Origin: Segatella copri
GTDB lineage: Bacteria > Bacteroidota > Bacteroidia > Bacteroidales > Bacteroidaceae
Assembly (NCBI RefSeq): GCF_019249655.2
Contig: NZ_CP137557.1
Coordinates: 2,079,001-2,143,000, forward strand
Reading direction: 5' to 3'
Length of the DNA stretch: 64,000 nucleotides
The notes under the pieces: generated by a model
Databases searched by the model: none
Seen by the model: the letters and a program-made list of their open reading frames with translations, nothing else
Told to the model about the DNA's origin: nothing
Shown here: in pieces, positions 36,156-44,945 of the stretch
How positions within the stretch are numbered: position 1 is the first letter of the stretch
Layout: each line of letters opens with the position of its first letter
Program-made: the position numbers and the translations under genes

Positions 36156-36797
36156 CTACTTGTGCGTAGTGCGGTTGATGGCAGCCAGGAGTTTGGCTTG
36201 CGGTCCGGTCATGCCGTTGCCTCCGCCTATGCGTCCCTGGTTTTTCTGGGCGAAATCCTTCCAGCTGCTGTAGTGCTTGGCACCGGTTTCGGGTCTTCCC
36301 ATCTGCAGGAAGTGGCAGTAGGCGGCACCCAGGGCATCGGTGGCATCCATGAACTTCGGCATTTCGTCTTCCTTGATGTTGAGCATGCGCTGCAGCATTG
36401 CTGCCACCTGCTCCTTGGAAGCCTGTCCCTGTCCGGTGATAGCCATCTTGATTTTCAGCGGAGCATATTCGTGGATGGGCACGTCGTGGTGGATGGCGGC
36501 AGCGATGGCAACGCCCTGGGCTCTTCCCAGCTTGAGCATCGACTGCACGTTCTTTCCGAAGAAAGGTGCCTCAATCGCCATCTCGTCGGGCAGGTAGGAG
36601 TCGATGATGCCCGTCACCCGCTCGAAGATCTTGCCCAGTCTCAGATAGGGGTCCTTCTCCTTGCGCATGTCGATGATGCCCATCACCACCAGCTCTGCCT
36701 TGTTGCCCATCACGCGAATCACGCCGTAGCCCATCACGTTGGTACCCGGGTCAATGCCCAGGATTATCTTCTCCGTATTTGTTTTCTTTTGAATCAT
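36156..36797 (-). CDS. ruvC: Holliday junction resolvase RuvC
   Basis: 213-aa endonuclease that cuts four-way junctions as a dimer. N-terminal ILGIDPGTNVMGYGVI holds the first catalytic Asp; AIEAPFFGKNVQSMLKLGRAQG holds the conserved Glu; the C-terminal DATDALGAAYCH holds the last acidic residues. Somewhat longer than E. coli RuvC (173 aa), with a C-terminal extension ending near ...GGGNGMTGPQAK, common in Bacteroidota. Starts 9 nt after the MBL-hydrolase stop. Confidence 0.95.
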   Translation of the reverse strand: MIQKKTNTEKIILGIDPGTNVMGYGVIRVMGNKAELVVMGIIDMRKEKDPYLRLGKIFERVTGIIDSYLPDEMAIEAPFFGKNVQSMLKLGRAQGVAIAAAIHHDVPIHEYAPLKIKMAITGQGQASKEQVAAMLQRMLNIKEDEMPKFMDATDALGAAYCHFLQMGRPETGAKHYSSWKDFAQKNQGRIGGGNGMTGPQAKLLAAINRTTHK

Positions 36798-36806
36798 CTT
36801 GATGGC

Positions 36807-37451
36807 TTATCGGTCCATGTATGGGTTGTGTGCCAACTCCTCGCCGATGCTGGTTGCCTCGCCGTGACCCGGAAGCACCTGGGTCTCGTCTGGGAGCAAG
36901 CCCAGATGGCGCAGGCTGTTGATGATGCGGAACATGCTGCCGCCAGGGAAGTCGGTTCTGCCGATAGAGCTCTTGAAGAGAGTGTCGCCCGTGAAGGCTA
37001 CGTGCTCTGCCTCGCAATAGAAGGTGACGGATCCGTTGCTGTGGCCTGGGGTCTCGATGATTTTGAATTCGTGATTGCCGAATTTGATGACTTCATCTTC
37101 CTCGAAGAAATGACCGATAGGAGGGAAGTCGGTGTCCAGCTGCATCTGGTAGAAGGTTTCTGCCTGGTGCTTGAGTCCCTTCATCAGTTTCTCGTCGCCC
37201 TGTGAAACTTCCGGCTTCAGTCCGAACTCCTTGTAGATGGTGTCGTTGCCGAAGTTATGGTCCAGATGGCCATGGGTAACGAGCAGATGTACTGGCTTCA
37301 GTTCGTTCTTCTGGATATAGTGAGTGATGGCGTTGCGCTCTTCTGGATAGAACGCACCGCAGTCGATGATGACGCATTCCTTGGTCTCATCGCTTACAAC
37401 ATAGCAGTTTTCCTGCAACATGTTGACTTGGAATCTTTCGATATGTAACAT
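36807..37451 (-). CDS. Metallo-beta-lactamase-fold hydrolase (glyoxalase II-like)
   Basis: 214 aa with the zinc motif THGHLDHNFG (HxHxDH), further ligands in ETPGHSNGS and FTGDTLF, and HPGHGEATS-like LPGHGEATSIGEE near the C-terminus. It resembles the small YcbL-type hydroxyacylglutathione hydrolase group; the substrate is unknown. ATG 37451 (MLHIERFQVNMLQENCYVV) is preferred. An upstream in-frame ATG at 37478 would overlap the end of rsmG and adds residues not typical of the family. Middle gene of an rsmG-MBL-ruvC operon. Confidence 0.88.
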   Translation of the reverse strand: MLHIERFQVNMLQENCYVVSDETKECVIIDCGAFYPEERNAITHYIQKNELKPVHLLVTHGHLDHNFGNDTIYKEFGLKPEVSQGDEKLMKGLKHQAETFYQMQLDTDFPPIGHFFEEDEVIKFGNHEFKIIETPGHSNGSVTFYCEAEHVAFTGDTLFKSSIGRTDFPGGSMFRIINSLRHLGLLPDETQVLPGHGEATSIGEELAHNPYMDR

Positions 37452-37464
37452 TTTTACTTTGTAT

Positions 37465-38088
37465 TTATGCTGGAACATAGATGAGTTGCTTGTCTTGCTT
37501 GAACCATTCTTCCTCGAAGAAGGTGCTGAGAGGGGTGATTTCCGCCACGTTGCGATAATCCTTGAGCTCTTCCTGCAGGTTGCCGCCTTTCAGGCAGATC
37601 AGACCGTTCGGCAGGGCGTTCTGCCCCTTCTTCTTGAAATTCTTCTTGATAATCTTCATCAGGTCGGGCAGCTGCATCACGGCACGGCTCACCACGAAGT
37701 CGTACTTTCCCTTCTCGTCCTCGCCACGCAGGTGTTCTGCCACGAGATTCTTCAGTCCGATGGCTGAGGCTACCTCGTTGCATACACGGATCTTCTTGCC
37801 GGTTCCGTCGATGAGCTTGAACTTGCACTCAGGGAAGAGGATGGCGAGCGGGATGCCAGGGAAGCCGCCACCGCAACCGAAGTCGAGAATCTCGGTGCCC
37901 GGACGGAAGTTGATGGCCTTGGCGATGGCCATGGAGTGAAGCACGTGGTGCTCGTAGAGGTTGTCGATGTCCTTGCGGCTGATGACATTGATCTTGTTGT
38001 TCCAGTCGCGGTACAGCTCGTCGAGTGCAGCGATTTGCTTCTTCTGCTCATCCGTGAGATGAGTGAAATATTTCTCTATGATGTTCAT
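37465..38088 (-). CDS. rsmG: 16S rRNA (guanine-527-N7) methyltransferase RsmG
   Basis: 207-aa SAM-dependent methyltransferase acting on 16S rRNA G527. Motifs: YRDWNNKINVISRKD, HVLHSMAIAK, ILDFGCGGGFPGIPLAILFP (SAM loop), LIDGTGKKIRVC and VVSRAV. Full length. First gene of the operon with a clear promoter 37 nt upstream. Confidence 0.95.
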   Translation of the reverse strand: MNIIEKYFTHLTDEQKKQIAALDELYRDWNNKINVISRKDIDNLYEHHVLHSMAIAKAINFRPGTEILDFGCGGGFPGIPLAILFPECKFKLIDGTGKKIRVCNEVASAIGLKNLVAEHLRGEDEKGKYDFVVSRAVMQLPDLMKIIKKNFKKKGQNALPNGLICLKGGNLQEELKDYRNVAEITPLSTFFEEEWFKQDKQLIYVPA

Positions 38089-38124
38089 TCCTGTTTAATG
38101 CTTTATATTTTATATAATAAGGTG

Positions 38125-38155
38125 CAAAGTTAACTCAAATTGGTGACAATTCAAA
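38125..38155 (-). promoter_or_regulatory. Promoter of the rsmG operon
   Basis: Minus strand TTTG (38152-38155), 19-nt spacer, TAACTTTG (38125-38132). Confidence 0.7.
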
Positions 38156-38216
38156 ATAATATAGCTTTTTTTATATATTTATTATGATTTTGGGCTCGAC
38201 TTATTAAAAAAATGTG

Positions 38217-38224
38217 TACCTTTG
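38217..38224 (+). promoter_or_regulatory. -7 element of the HAD-panB-MFS operon
   Basis: TACCTTTG with a TTTG 24 nt upstream (38189-38192), a long spacer. About 90 nt of leader precede the first ATG. Confidence 0.5.
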
Positions 38225-38315
38225 CACCCGAAAAAGATGTTGTAGAGCAGAAAAAGGCTCGAAAACGTGAACATAGATAATAATAAATATAAATAAAAAG
38301 ATAAGAAATACTATA

Positions 38316-39002
38316 ATGATAAAGGCAGCTTTATTCGATCTGGATGGCGTGGTCTTCGAGACGGAATCACAGTATTCCATCTTTTGGGGAATGATAGGAA
38401 GAGAGTATCATCCGGAAATTCCTGACTTCGAGTATAGAATCAAGGGGCAAACTCTGGTGCAAATCTACGATAAGTACTTCTCTGATGACTCAGTCTTCGC
38501 TCATATCGAAGGCTATACCGACCCGAAATCAGAACAGAACAAGATTACGGCTCGACTCAATGAGTTTGAGCAGAATATGAAGTATCCGTATATTCCGGGC
38601 GTAGAGAACTTCATCCAAGAGTTGAAGCAGAATGGCGTAAAGTGCGCTGTAGTAACGAGTAGCAATATTCAGAAGATGCTCAATGTGTATAAGCAGCACC
38701 CTGAGTTCAAGGGCTACTTCGACCGTGTGCTGACCAGCGAGGACTTCGCCAAGAGCAAGCCGGATCCAGACTGCTATCTCAAGGGTGCCGCCTGCTTCGG
38801 CGCGCAGCCATCGGAGTGCGTGGGCCTGGAAGACAGCTTCAATGGCTTGAAGGCGGTGCGTGCATCGGGAGCTTTCACCCTCGGTCTCTCTACCACCAAT
38901 TCTGCGGAATCCATCGCCCCTTACAGCGACTACGTGATTCCGGACTACGAAGGCTTCACCTTTGCCGACTTAGTGAAAATCGTTGATAATTACAAAAAAT
39001 AA
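38316..39002 (+). CDS. HAD-superfamily phosphatase (beta-phosphoglucomutase-like)
   Basis: 228 aa. HAD motif I FDLDGVVFETES (nucleophile and acid/base Asp), motif II VVTSSN, motif III around KSKPDPDCYLKGA and motif IV GLEDSFNGLKAVRASG. A helical cap lies between motif I and II, subclass I. Acts on a small phosphorylated metabolite in the cytoplasm; the substrate cannot be read off. It ends 6 nt before panB, so both are co-transcribed. Confidence 0.88.
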   Translation: MIKAALFDLDGVVFETESQYSIFWGMIGREYHPEIPDFEYRIKGQTLVQIYDKYFSDDSVFAHIEGYTDPKSEQNKITARLNEFEQNMKYPYIPGVENFIQELKQNGVKCAVVTSSNIQKMLNVYKQHPEFKGYFDRVLTSEDFAKSKPDPDCYLKGAACFGAQPSECVGLEDSFNGLKAVRASGAFTLGLSTTNSAESIAPYSDYVIPDYEGFTFADLVKIVDNYKK

Positions 39003-39008
39003 ATAATC

Positions 39009-39827
39009 ATGGGATATTTATCTACAGATAAGAAGAAGATTACAACCAAGACGTTTGCCGAGATGAAGGCGGCAGGCGAGAAGGTGACGATGCTTACAGC
39101 TTATGACTTTACTACTGCAGGCATTCTGGATGCAGCAGGCATCGATAGTATCTTGATTGGCGATTCAGCCAGCAACGTGATGGCAGGTAATGCTGATACC
39201 TTGCCTATCACCGTAGACCAGATGATTTACCATGCCCGCAGCGTGGCACGTGCCTGCAAGCATGCCTTTGTGGTATGCGATATGCCGTTTGGCAGTTATC
39301 AGATCAGCAAGGAGGAAGCATTGCGCAACGCTTGCCGCATGATGAAGGAGACGGGCGTGGATGCCCTGAAGCTCGAAGGTGGAGTGGAGATTGCTGATAC
39401 CGTCAAGGCGATGGTAGATGCCGGTATTCCGGTGCATGGTCATCTGGGGTTGACCCCACAGAGCGTCAACAAGTTTGGCGGCTACGGCATCCGTGCCAAG
39501 GAAGAGGCTGAGGCCCAGAAGCTCATCAGCGATGCCATCGCCCTGGATAAGGCAGGTGTTTTTGCCATCGTTTTGGAAAAGGTTCCTGCTAAATTAGCGG
39601 CTGAAGTAACACGTCAGGTAAAAGCCGTAACTATCGGTATTGGAGCGGGTAACGGCTGTGATGGTCAAGTGCTGGTTTATGCTGATGCGCTGGGAATGAC
39701 CCAGGGCTTCAAGCCTAAGTTCCTGCGCCACTTCGCCCAGGTAGGCGAGGAGATGCAGAAAGGCGTGAAGGCTTACATCGATGCTGTTAAGAGCACAGAA
39801 TATCCAAGTGTAGAGGAGAGTTATTAG
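39009..39827 (+). CDS. panB: 3-methyl-2-oxobutanoate hydroxymethyltransferase
   Basis: 272-aa first enzyme of pantothenate synthesis, adding a hydroxymethyl group from methylene-THF to alpha-ketoisovalerate. Motifs: MLTAYDFTTAGILDAAGID, ILIGDSASNVMAG, FVVCDMPFGSYQ, ALKLEGGVEI, GHLGLTPQSVN, and IGIGAGNGCDGQVLVY. Full length. panC and panD are not adjacent. Confidence 0.97.
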   Translation: MGYLSTDKKKITTKTFAEMKAAGEKVTMLTAYDFTTAGILDAAGIDSILIGDSASNVMAGNADTLPITVDQMIYHARSVARACKHAFVVCDMPFGSYQISKEEALRNACRMMKETGVDALKLEGGVEIADTVKAMVDAGIPVHGHLGLTPQSVNKFGGYGIRAKEEAEAQKLISDAIALDKAGVFAIVLEKVPAKLAAEVTRQVKAVTIGIGAGNGCDGQVLVYADALGMTQGFKPKFLRHFAQVGEEMQKGVKAYIDAVKSTEYPSVEESY

Positions 39828-39840
39828 TTTTAAATTGGTT

Positions 39841-41061
39841 ATGGATACACAAAATACACCCATACACGTGAATTTGTGGCATCGTGACTTCTGGCGACTC
39901 TGCTTTGCCAACCTGCTGCTGATGACGAGTGTCTATATGCTCATCCTTGGCATACCTTATTTTATGACGAAGGAAGGCTATCGCCCTTGGCAGGTTGGTG
40001 TTGTGGTGGGAGCCTACGGCTTGGGCATCTTCCTGCTCGGCGGTTTCTGTTCCTATCTGGTGCAGCGCTACCGCCGCAACAGGGTATGCCAGTTTTCCAT
40101 CTGCTGCGTAGCCGTCTGCCACGTTGTCCTCTACTATCTGGATACCTTCTGGAACATCAAGTTCGGGTTCGAGGTGCTAGTGGCGATGCGGGTGGTGCTG
40201 GGTGCCTTCCTGGGCTTGGCTCAGATGACGCTTGCCAGTACGCTGGTGATAGATACCTGCGAATCGTTTCAGCGCACGGAGGCGAACTACATCACCTCCT
40301 GGTTTGCCCGTTTCTCCATTGCTACGGGTCCCGTGCTGGAGTGGCTCATTTGCACTTTTTTTAATATGCGCCTCACCTTCCCGGTGGCTTTTCTGTTGGC
40401 GCTGGGTGCTCTGGTGCTGGTGTCCCGGGTAAAGTTTCCTTTCAAGGCTCCTGCTGATCACATGCCGCTTTTCAGTTCCGACCGCTTCTTCCTGCCTCAG
40501 GGAATCCCGCTGTTTGTCAACATCGTACTGATTATGGCAAGTGCAGGAATGTATTTCGCCATTCCGCATAATCTGACGGTTTATCTGATGTTGCTGGCAG
40601 GCTTGGTGGTGGCTGTGATTGCAGAGAAATACGTCTTTGCCGATGCCGACCTGAAGAGCCAGGTTGTCGTGGGACTGATATTGATAGGTGCGGCAGAGTT
40701 CGTGTCGCTGAACGACCAAGACTTTGCTGTAGAAGTACTTGTGCCCGTGTTGCTGGGCTTGGGAATGGGTGTCATCGGCAGCCGTTTCCTGCTTTTCTAC
40801 ATCAAGCTGGCCAAGCATTGCCAGCGCGGAACGAGCACCAGTTCCTTCTTTCTGGCATGGGAGTTGGGTATAACTCTGGGCATAGCCCTGGGCTTTGTGC
40901 TTCAGGATAGTGCTTGTCAGCATCTTCCCGGCGAGCATAGCGTCATCTTCAATTCCACCATCCACGAACTGCTTTATCCAGGCATGATACTCACAGGATT
41001 GTCGCTAATCTTGTATAATTTCTTAGTACATCCCTGGTATATGAAACATCGCAACCGCTAG
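39841..41061 (+). CDS. MFS transporter
   Basis: 406-aa inner-membrane protein with about 12 hydrophobic segments and a MFS-like loop after TM2-3 (VQRYRRNRVCQF). The ATG at 39841 (MDTQNTPIHVNLWHRDFW) is used; the frame could extend six nucleotides to a TTG. The substrate is unknown. It lies 13 nt after panB, so export or uptake linked to that pathway is conceivable but unproven. A 15-bp hairpin ends the operon. Confidence 0.82.
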   Translation: MDTQNTPIHVNLWHRDFWRLCFANLLLMTSVYMLILGIPYFMTKEGYRPWQVGVVVGAYGLGIFLLGGFCSYLVQRYRRNRVCQFSICCVAVCHVVLYYLDTFWNIKFGFEVLVAMRVVLGAFLGLAQMTLASTLVIDTCESFQRTEANYITSWFARFSIATGPVLEWLICTFFNMRLTFPVAFLLALGALVLVSRVKFPFKAPADHMPLFSSDRFFLPQGIPLFVNIVLIMASAGMYFAIPHNLTVYLMLLAGLVVAVIAEKYVFADADLKSQVVVGLILIGAAEFVSLNDQDFAVEVLVPVLLGLGMGVIGSRFLLFYIKLAKHCQRGTSTSSFFLAWELGITLGIALGFVLQDSACQHLPGEHSVIFNSTIHELLYPGMILTGLSLILYNFLVHPWYMKHRNR

Positions 41062-41080
41062 TATTTGATTTATCTTCAAC

Positions 41081-41130
41081 CATTCCCATATATGATATTT
41101 TGTTTAAGATTCATTTCATATATGGGAATG
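41081..41130 (+). terminator. Terminator of the HAD-panB-MFS operon
   Basis: 15-bp perfect stem CATTCCCATATATGA / TCATATATGGGAATG, 20-nt loop, then TTTTC. Confidence 0.75.
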
Positions 41131-41138
41131 TTTTCGAC

Positions 41139-41372
41139 CTGTACGGTTGAAATTACCCAATACGCCCTGAAAGGGCAGAAGCCCCTAGCCCAGGGCATCG
41201 CCCTGGGTAATTACGGACACAAACTTGTCGCCCTGTAAGGGCAAAAGCTTTAAAATACTGGGCTATATACAAAGCTTTTGCCCTTACAGGGCGTCTTACA
41301 GATTGCTATTATACCCAGGGCGATGCCCTGGGCTAGGAGCTTTTGGGCTTTCAGCCCGTTTTAACCGTACAG
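41139..41372. repeat. Family-1 composite palindrome, full copy
   Basis: 234 bp ending in 10-bp inverted repeats CTGTACGGTT / AACCGTACAG. Two inverted arms each carry a GCCCTGAAAGGGC-type unit (GGGCTGAAAGCCC in the right arm), an AGCCCAGGGC...GCCCTGGG unit and a CGCCCTGTAAGGGCAAAAGC unit. The remaining 41373-41512 gap shows no gene. Confidence 0.88.
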
Positions 41373-41512
41373 TTAGAATGGTTTGTTTAAAATACGGAAA
41401 GGTTTCTTTAAAAAATGAGAGTGGTTTCATTAAAAGTTTCTAAAAATAGCTTTTGTGAAACATTTTTAATATTATTTAGTTTGCTTTTTTCGCTTTTGTG
41501 CTCATAATTCAG

Positions 41513-41520
41513 TACTTTTG
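41513..41520 (+). promoter_or_regulatory. -7 element of the Bat operon
   Basis: TACTTTTG, about 85 nt before moxR; no well-spaced TTTG at -33. The leader has a small AGGGTGT / ACACCCT hairpin (41535-41554). Confidence 0.5.
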
Positions 41521-41605
41521 CGTTTGATTTAAGGTTGAGGGTGTAAAAAGACACCCTAATTTCCTGCAAAAGTTGAATTAAACGTAAAATAATATTATAA
41601 GAATT

Positions 41606-42601
41606 ATGGCAGAAGCTATTGATATCCGTGAATTGAATATCCGGATTGAACAACAGAGTCAGTTCGTTACCAACCTGGTAATGGGCATGAACAAGGTCAT
41701 CGTAGGTCAGAAGCACCTCGTTGACTGTCTCCTCATCGGTCTTCTCTCTGATGGTCACATCTTGCTCGAAGGTGTGCCGGGCTTGGCGAAGACACTCGCA
41801 ATCAAGACATTGTCACAGCTGGTCAGTGCAGACTATAGCCGCATACAGTTTACACCCGATTTGTTGCCTGCCGACGTGGTGGGAACGCAGATCTATTCGC
41901 AGAAAGACGAAGCCTTCCATGTAAAGCGTGGTCCGGTGTTCGCCAATTTCGTTTTGGCAGATGAAATCAACCGTGCGCCTGCCAAGGTGCAGAGTGCCTT
42001 GCTCGAGGCGATGCAGGAACATCAGGTTACCATCGGCGAGCAGACATTCAAATTGCCTAATCCATTCCTGGTGATGGCTACCCAGAACCCGGTGGAGCAG
42101 GAGGGAACCTATCAGTTGCCAGAGGCGCAGGTAGACCGTTTCCTTCTCAAGGTCATCATCGACTATCCTACCATCGAGGAAGAGAAGCTCATCATCCGTG
42201 AGAATATCCAGGGCGGTCTGCCAACCGTTACTCCTGTAACCACAGCAGAGGAAATCCTGAAGGCACGCAGCATCGTGAACGAGGTTTATATCGACGAGAA
42301 GATAGAGCAGTATATTGCCGACATCGTCTTCGCCACCCGTTATCCTGAGCGTTACGGCTTGGGCGACTTGAAGGATATGATTACCTTCGGCGGCAGTCCT
42401 CGTGCCAGCATCTCGCTTGCCAAGGCAGCCCGTGCCTACGCCTTCATCAAGCATCGCGGTTATGTGATTCCAGAAGATGTGCGTGCCGTGGCTCACGATG
42501 TGCTCCGCCACCGCATCGGTCTCTCTTACGAGGCAGAGGCGAGCGAAATCACCAGCGAGGAAATCGTTAGCCGCATCATCAACAAGGTGGAAGTGCCTTG
42601 A
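41606..42601 (+). CDS. MoxR-family AAA+ ATPase of the aerotolerance operon
   Basis: 331 aa. Walker A GVPGLAKTLA, Walker B VLADEINRA, sensor 1 ATQNPVEQEGTYQLPEAQVDRF, and a C-terminal lid with DLKDMITFGGSPRAS. MoxR ATPases act as chaperones for VWA-domain partners, several of which follow. First gene of the Bat operon, with a family-1 repeat directly upstream of the promoter region. Confidence 0.94.
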   Translation: MAEAIDIRELNIRIEQQSQFVTNLVMGMNKVIVGQKHLVDCLLIGLLSDGHILLEGVPGLAKTLAIKTLSQLVSADYSRIQFTPDLLPADVVGTQIYSQKDEAFHVKRGPVFANFVLADEINRAPAKVQSALLEAMQEHQVTIGEQTFKLPNPFLVMATQNPVEQEGTYQLPEAQVDRFLLKVIIDYPTIEEEKLIIRENIQGGLPTVTPVTTAEEILKARSIVNEVYIDEKIEQYIADIVFATRYPERYGLGDLKDMITFGGSPRASISLAKAARAYAFIKHRGYVIPEDVRAVAHDVLRHRIGLSYEAEASEITSEEIVSRIINKVEVP

Positions 42602-42642
42602 TTGGGTAATAATTTATAGTTAATAGTTAATAGATTAGGATT

Positions 42643-43512
42643 TTGGATACACAAGATATCTTAAAGAAGGTTCGGAAGATTGAGATCAAGACTCGCGGAT
42701 TGAGCCAGAATATCTTCGCAGGCCAGTATCACTCAGCCTTCAAGGGCAGGGGAATGGCCTTTGCCGAGGTGCGCGAATACCAGTATGGCGACGACGTGAG
42801 AGACATCGACTGGAACGTGACAGCCCGTTTCCATCGCCCTTTCGTCAAGGTGTTCGAAGAGGAACGAGAGCTCACCGTCATGTTGCTCGTGGATGTGAGT
42901 GGCTCGCTCGACTTCGGTACGATGCGCCAGATGAAGCGCGACTTGGCAACCGAGATAGCTGCCACCTTGGCCTTCAGTGCCATTCAGAACAACGACAAGA
43001 TAGGTGTCATCTTCTTTTCCGACAGAATTGAGAAGTATATCCCGCCCAAGAAGGGAAGAAAGCATATCCTCTATATCATCCGGGAGATGCTCGACTTCCA
43101 TCCTCAGAGCCAGCGCACCGACATAGGCTGCGCCTTGGAATACTTCACCCGCGTGATGAAGCGCCACTGCACCGCCTTCCTCATCAGCGACTTCTACGAC
43201 CAGAAGGATTACCAGCATGCCCTGCAGATTGCCAACCAGAAGCATGATGTGGTGGGCATCCAGGTATACGACCCTCGTGGAAAGCAGTTGCCCGATGTGG
43301 GATTGATCAAGGTGATGGATGCTGAGACGGGACACGAGATGTATATCGATACCAGTTCGAAGAAGCTGAGAATAGCGCATGCCCAGAACTGGCTGCGACG
43401 CCAGGACCAGCTGCGCCAGCTCTTTGCCAAGAGTAAGGTAGACTGGACTTCGATAGCGACCAACGAGGATTTCTCCAAGTCGCTCCTGACACTGTTCAAA
43501 CAAAGAGGATAA
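42643..43512 (+). CDS. DUF58-domain protein of the Bat operon
   Basis: 289 aa, cytoplasmic. DUF58 signature GRGMAFAEVREYQYGDDVRDIDWNVTAR (about 37-64) and a VWA-like MIDAS motif LLVDVSGSLDFG. Translation appears to start at TTG (42643), 7 nt after an AGGA; no ATG gives a full N-terminus. Works with MoxR and the Bat VWA proteins by operon context. Confidence 0.92.
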   Translation: MDTQDILKKVRKIEIKTRGLSQNIFAGQYHSAFKGRGMAFAEVREYQYGDDVRDIDWNVTARFHRPFVKVFEEERELTVMLLVDVSGSLDFGTMRQMKRDLATEIAATLAFSAIQNNDKIGVIFFSDRIEKYIPPKKGRKHILYIIREMLDFHPQSQRTDIGCALEYFTRVMKRHCTAFLISDFYDQKDYQHALQIANQKHDVVGIQVYDPRGKQLPDVGLIKVMDAETGHEMYIDTSSKKLRIAHAQNWLRRQDQLRQLFAKSKVDWTSIATNEDFSKSLLTLFKQRG

Positions 43513-43588
43513 ATTGAGTGAAGAGTGAAGAATGAAGAATTCTACGGCTTTACTAATCATAAAGCTCAAAGTTCAAAGTAAAGCAACA

Positions 43589-44665
43589 ATGTTGAAAATA
43601 AGAAATATTATATTGACGATGGTGCTGATGGGCTGCTCGGGACTGGCTTTCGGTCAGACCGTGGAGCAGCGCATCGACTCCTTGCAGATGCTCATCGGAC
43701 AGCAGACCATCCTGCACCTCAAGGCTACTGCCCGAAAAGGTGCCAAGGTGGTGATGCCATCCTTCAAGCCGCAAGACCAGATTATTCCTGGCATCGAGGT
43801 GGTGGAGCAGAAGGGGGATACATCGCAGGTGGGCGACGACCAGATGGTGGTGAGCCGCGACTATACCATCACCTCCTTTGATGAGAAGGTGTATGCCATC
43901 CCGGCACTCAATGTGAAGATAGACGGCAAAAGCTTCCACGGCAATCCCCTGGCGCTGAAGGTGCTCACGGTGCCCGTGGATACGGTGCATCCCAACCAGT
44001 TCTATCCTCCCAAGACGGTGCAGGATAACCCATTCCTTTGGAGTGAGTGGAGCTTCGCCTTCTGGTTGAGTCTTCTGATGATAATCATCTGTGGCGCAAT
44101 GCTCTATCTGCGCAACCGACTGAAGAAGAACAAGCCTATCATCACCCGCATCCGCATCATCAAGCGGGTTCCTGCCCACGAGAAGGCACTGAAGGAAATC
44201 AACGACATCAAGCAGCATCACACCACATCCAACCAGGAAACCCAGAAGGAGTACTACACCCATCTTACCAATACGCTGCGCGCATATATCGTGAGCCGAT
44301 TCGGATTCAATGCGATGGAGATGACCAGTTCTGAGATTATCGACAACCTGCGTGCTTCGGGCGACCAGAAGATGATAGACGAGTTGAGAATGCTCTTCTC
44401 CACCGCCGACCTCGTGAAGTTTGCCAAGTATGAGATTCCGATGAACGAGAACGATGCCAACCTGGTGAACGCCATCAACTTCATCGACCAGACGAAGACC
44501 GATGAGCAGCCTAAGGAAGAGAAGATAGTTCCTACGCTCAGCAGCGAAGACCAGAAGAGTCAGCAGCAGCGTCGCCTCATCAAGACCCTGCTCTGGGTGG
44601 GAGGCTTCAGCGTAGTCGGCATCCTGGGCTATATCATCTACCAGGTAGTCATGCTCGTGATGTAA
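43589..44665 (+). CDS. Membrane protein of the Bat operon, unknown role
   Basis: 358 aa with signal peptide (MLKIRNIILTMVLMGCSGLAFG), an extracytoplasmic beta-rich domain (about 25-150), one membrane segment (WSFAFWLSLLMIIICGAMLYL), a cytoplasmic helical region, and a second C-terminal membrane segment (LLWVGGFSVVGILGYIIYQVV). It occupies the place of the BatD-like/DUF4381 member often found between DUF58 and batA. ATG 43589 gives a clean signal peptide; an in-frame ATG at 43532 would add an unlikely N-terminus. Confidence 0.75.
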   Translation: MLKIRNIILTMVLMGCSGLAFGQTVEQRIDSLQMLIGQQTILHLKATARKGAKVVMPSFKPQDQIIPGIEVVEQKGDTSQVGDDQMVVSRDYTITSFDEKVYAIPALNVKIDGKSFHGNPLALKVLTVPVDTVHPNQFYPPKTVQDNPFLWSEWSFAFWLSLLMIIICGAMLYLRNRLKKNKPIITRIRIIKRVPAHEKALKEINDIKQHHTTSNQETQKEYYTHLTNTLRAYIVSRFGFNAMEMTSSEIIDNLRASGDQKMIDELRMLFSTADLVKFAKYEIPMNENDANLVNAINFIDQTKTDEQPKEEKIVPTLSSEDQKSQQQRRLIKTLLWVGGFSVVGILGYIIYQVVMLVM

Positions 44666-44673
44666 TTTTGTTC

Positions 44674-44918
44674 AAGTTTCGTAAGTATGCTCCACACGCC
44701 CTGAAAGGGCAGAAGCTCCTAGCCCAGGGCAAGCGCCCTGGGTATACAAGCAATCAGCAAGGCGCCCTGTAAGGGCAAAAGCTTTGTATATTGCCTGGTA
44801 CTTGAAGGCTTTTGCCCTTACAGGGCGACAGGCTTGCATCCATCATTACCCAGGGCGTTGCCTTGGGCTAGGGGCTTCTGCCCTTTCAGGGCGTGTTGGT
44901 GAGATACTTGCGAAAGTT
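44674..44918. repeat. Family-1 composite palindrome inside the Bat operon
   Basis: Ends AAGTTTCGTAAGTAT and ATACTTGCGAAAGTT (13 of 15 complementary), the terminal sequence otherwise seen in family 2. The arms carry GCCCTGAAAGGGC, AGCCCAGGGC...GCCCTGGG and GCCCTGTAAGGGC units in inverted order. It separates the 358-aa gene from batA. Confidence 0.88.
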
Positions 44919-44945
44919 CAGTAACTTTATTAAATAAAAAGAAAA

